From positions 1-14,890 of the forward strand of contig CALEQS010000264.1 in assembly GCA_937907975.1 (NCBI GenBank): a stretch of 14,890 nucleotides of DNA, written 5' to 3'. The notes below the pieces were generated by a model, which saw only the letters and a list, made by a program, of their open reading frames with translations, was not told where the DNA came from and did not search any database. The DNA comes from an uncultured Clostridia bacterium (lineage in GTDB: Bacteria > Bacillota > Clostridia > Oscillospirales > Oscillospiraceae). This document shows positions 14,353 through 14,890 of the stretch, in pieces (positions within the stretch are counted from its first letter, which is position 1; the number at the start of each line of letters is the position of its first letter). The translations under genes and the position numbers were made by a program.

Positions 14353-14890
14353 AAAAGCACTTGATCCATTTCCTGCCCCTTCTGCTGGCGCTTCTGCTCA
14401 GCCTGTCCGCCTGCGGTGACCTTGCCACGGCGGAGAAAAGCACCGGTGCGGCGCAGAACGACCCTGCTGTCTCGACAGACAGTACTTCCTCCGGAGGCCA
14501 GACGGTCACGCTGGACAGTATTCCGGCCTACACAGATGCGGCCTATGTGGCGGTCAACGATAATACCCCGTACTTTTCTGACGAGGACAAACAGCGCACC
14601 GATCCCTTTGAGACTTACAGTGAGCTGGATGAATTGGGCCGGTGCGGTGTGGCCTACGCCAATATCTGTACAGAATTGATGCCGACTGAGGAGCGGGGCG
14701 AGATCGGGCAGATCAAACCCAGCGGCTGGCAGACCGTAAAGTACGACTGCGTAGAGGGCAAATACCTCTATAATCGCTGCCATTTGATCGGTTTTCAGTT
14801 AGCGGGGGAGAATGCAAATGAGAAGAACCTGATCACTGGCACCCGCTACCTGAACATTCAGGGAATGCTCCCCTTTGAAAATCTGGTGGC
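14349..14890 (+). CDS. Lipid-anchored DNA/RNA non-specific endonuclease (3' end outside window)
   Basis: The start is ATG 14349, overlapping the previous stop, with AGAGGAG (14331-14337) 11 nt upstream. ATG 14344 is in the frame of the preceding gene and stops after two codons. About 180 residues are visible. Residues 1-22 are a lipoprotein signal peptide (MKKH, Leu-rich core, LSAC with Cys22). A Ser/Thr/Asp-rich linker follows to about residue 52. The nuclease domain shows GRCGVAYANICTELMP (97-112), YNRCHLIGFQL (141-151) with the likely catalytic His145, then NLITGTRYLN (160-169) and GMLPFEN. This is the EndA/NucA-like DNA/RNA non-specific nuclease layout, with NRCH in place of the classical DRGH. 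It would act at the outer face of the membrane on extracellular nucleic acid. The C-terminus lies beyond 14890. Confidence 0.88.
   Translation, partial: MKKHLIHFLPLLLALLLSLSACGDLATAEKSTGAAQNDPAVSTDSTSSGGQTVTLDSIPAYTDAAYVAVNDNTPYFSDEDKQRTDPFETYSELDELGRCGVAYANICTELMPTEERGEIGQIKPSGWQTVKYDCVEGKYLYNRCHLIGFQLAGENANEKNLITGTRYLNIQGMLPFENLV

Overview
The window is chromosomal DNA that fits a GC-rich gut-type Clostridia, probably Oscillospiraceae/Ruminococcaceae. This rests on Firmicutes-style Shine-Dalgarno sites, sigma-A promoters with 16-18 nt spacers, long-form HPF, a single-chain pyruvate carboxylase and lipoprotein signal peptides. The placement is inferred, not shown. No tRNA, rRNA, CRISPR array or insertion sequence was seen. 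No gene-free stretch exceeds 300 bases. The longest gaps (5080-5346, 13380-13627, 9734-9953, 7608-7789) are filled by promoters, leaders and terminators.

Layout: a + strand gene tail of unknown function ends at 203 and meets a convergent minus-strand gene at a shared terminator. That gene (251-3577) encodes a 1108-residue protein with three tandem AAA-type modules: a degenerate one, a CbxX/CfxQ (SpoVK)-like one and an FtsH-like one followed by an M41 zinc protease domain. It has no transmembrane segment, so it looks like a soluble FtsH relative. Upstream, with its own promoter and terminator, is a minus-strand lipoprotein gene (3715-5079) with a calcium-loop-like motif and an SH3-like tail. 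Divergent to it is a two-gene + operon (5347-7607): a beta-CASP metallo-beta-lactamase-fold RNA hydrolase and a cytidylate-kinase-like protein.

Next is a promoter-driven leader (about 7671-7751) with two short hairpins, the second of which excludes a strong intrinsic terminator, in front of a MATE efflux gene that starts at TTG 7790. This is the layout of a transcriptional ON riboswitch, and the guanidine-IV (mepA) class is the best candidate. The convergent hpf gene (9197-9733, GTG start) and pyruvate carboxylase (9954-13379) are each minus-strand units with their own promoters and terminators.

Divergent from pyruvate carboxylase, a + operon begins with a C-terminally truncated GNAT acetyltransferase. 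It continues with a conserved 130-residue protein and then a lipid-anchored DNA/RNA non-specific endonuclease cut off by the window end. Each junction is a 4-base ATGA overlap, which suggests translational coupling.

The two strongest leads are the three-module AAA/FtsH-like fusion and the riboswitch-like leader of the MATE gene.
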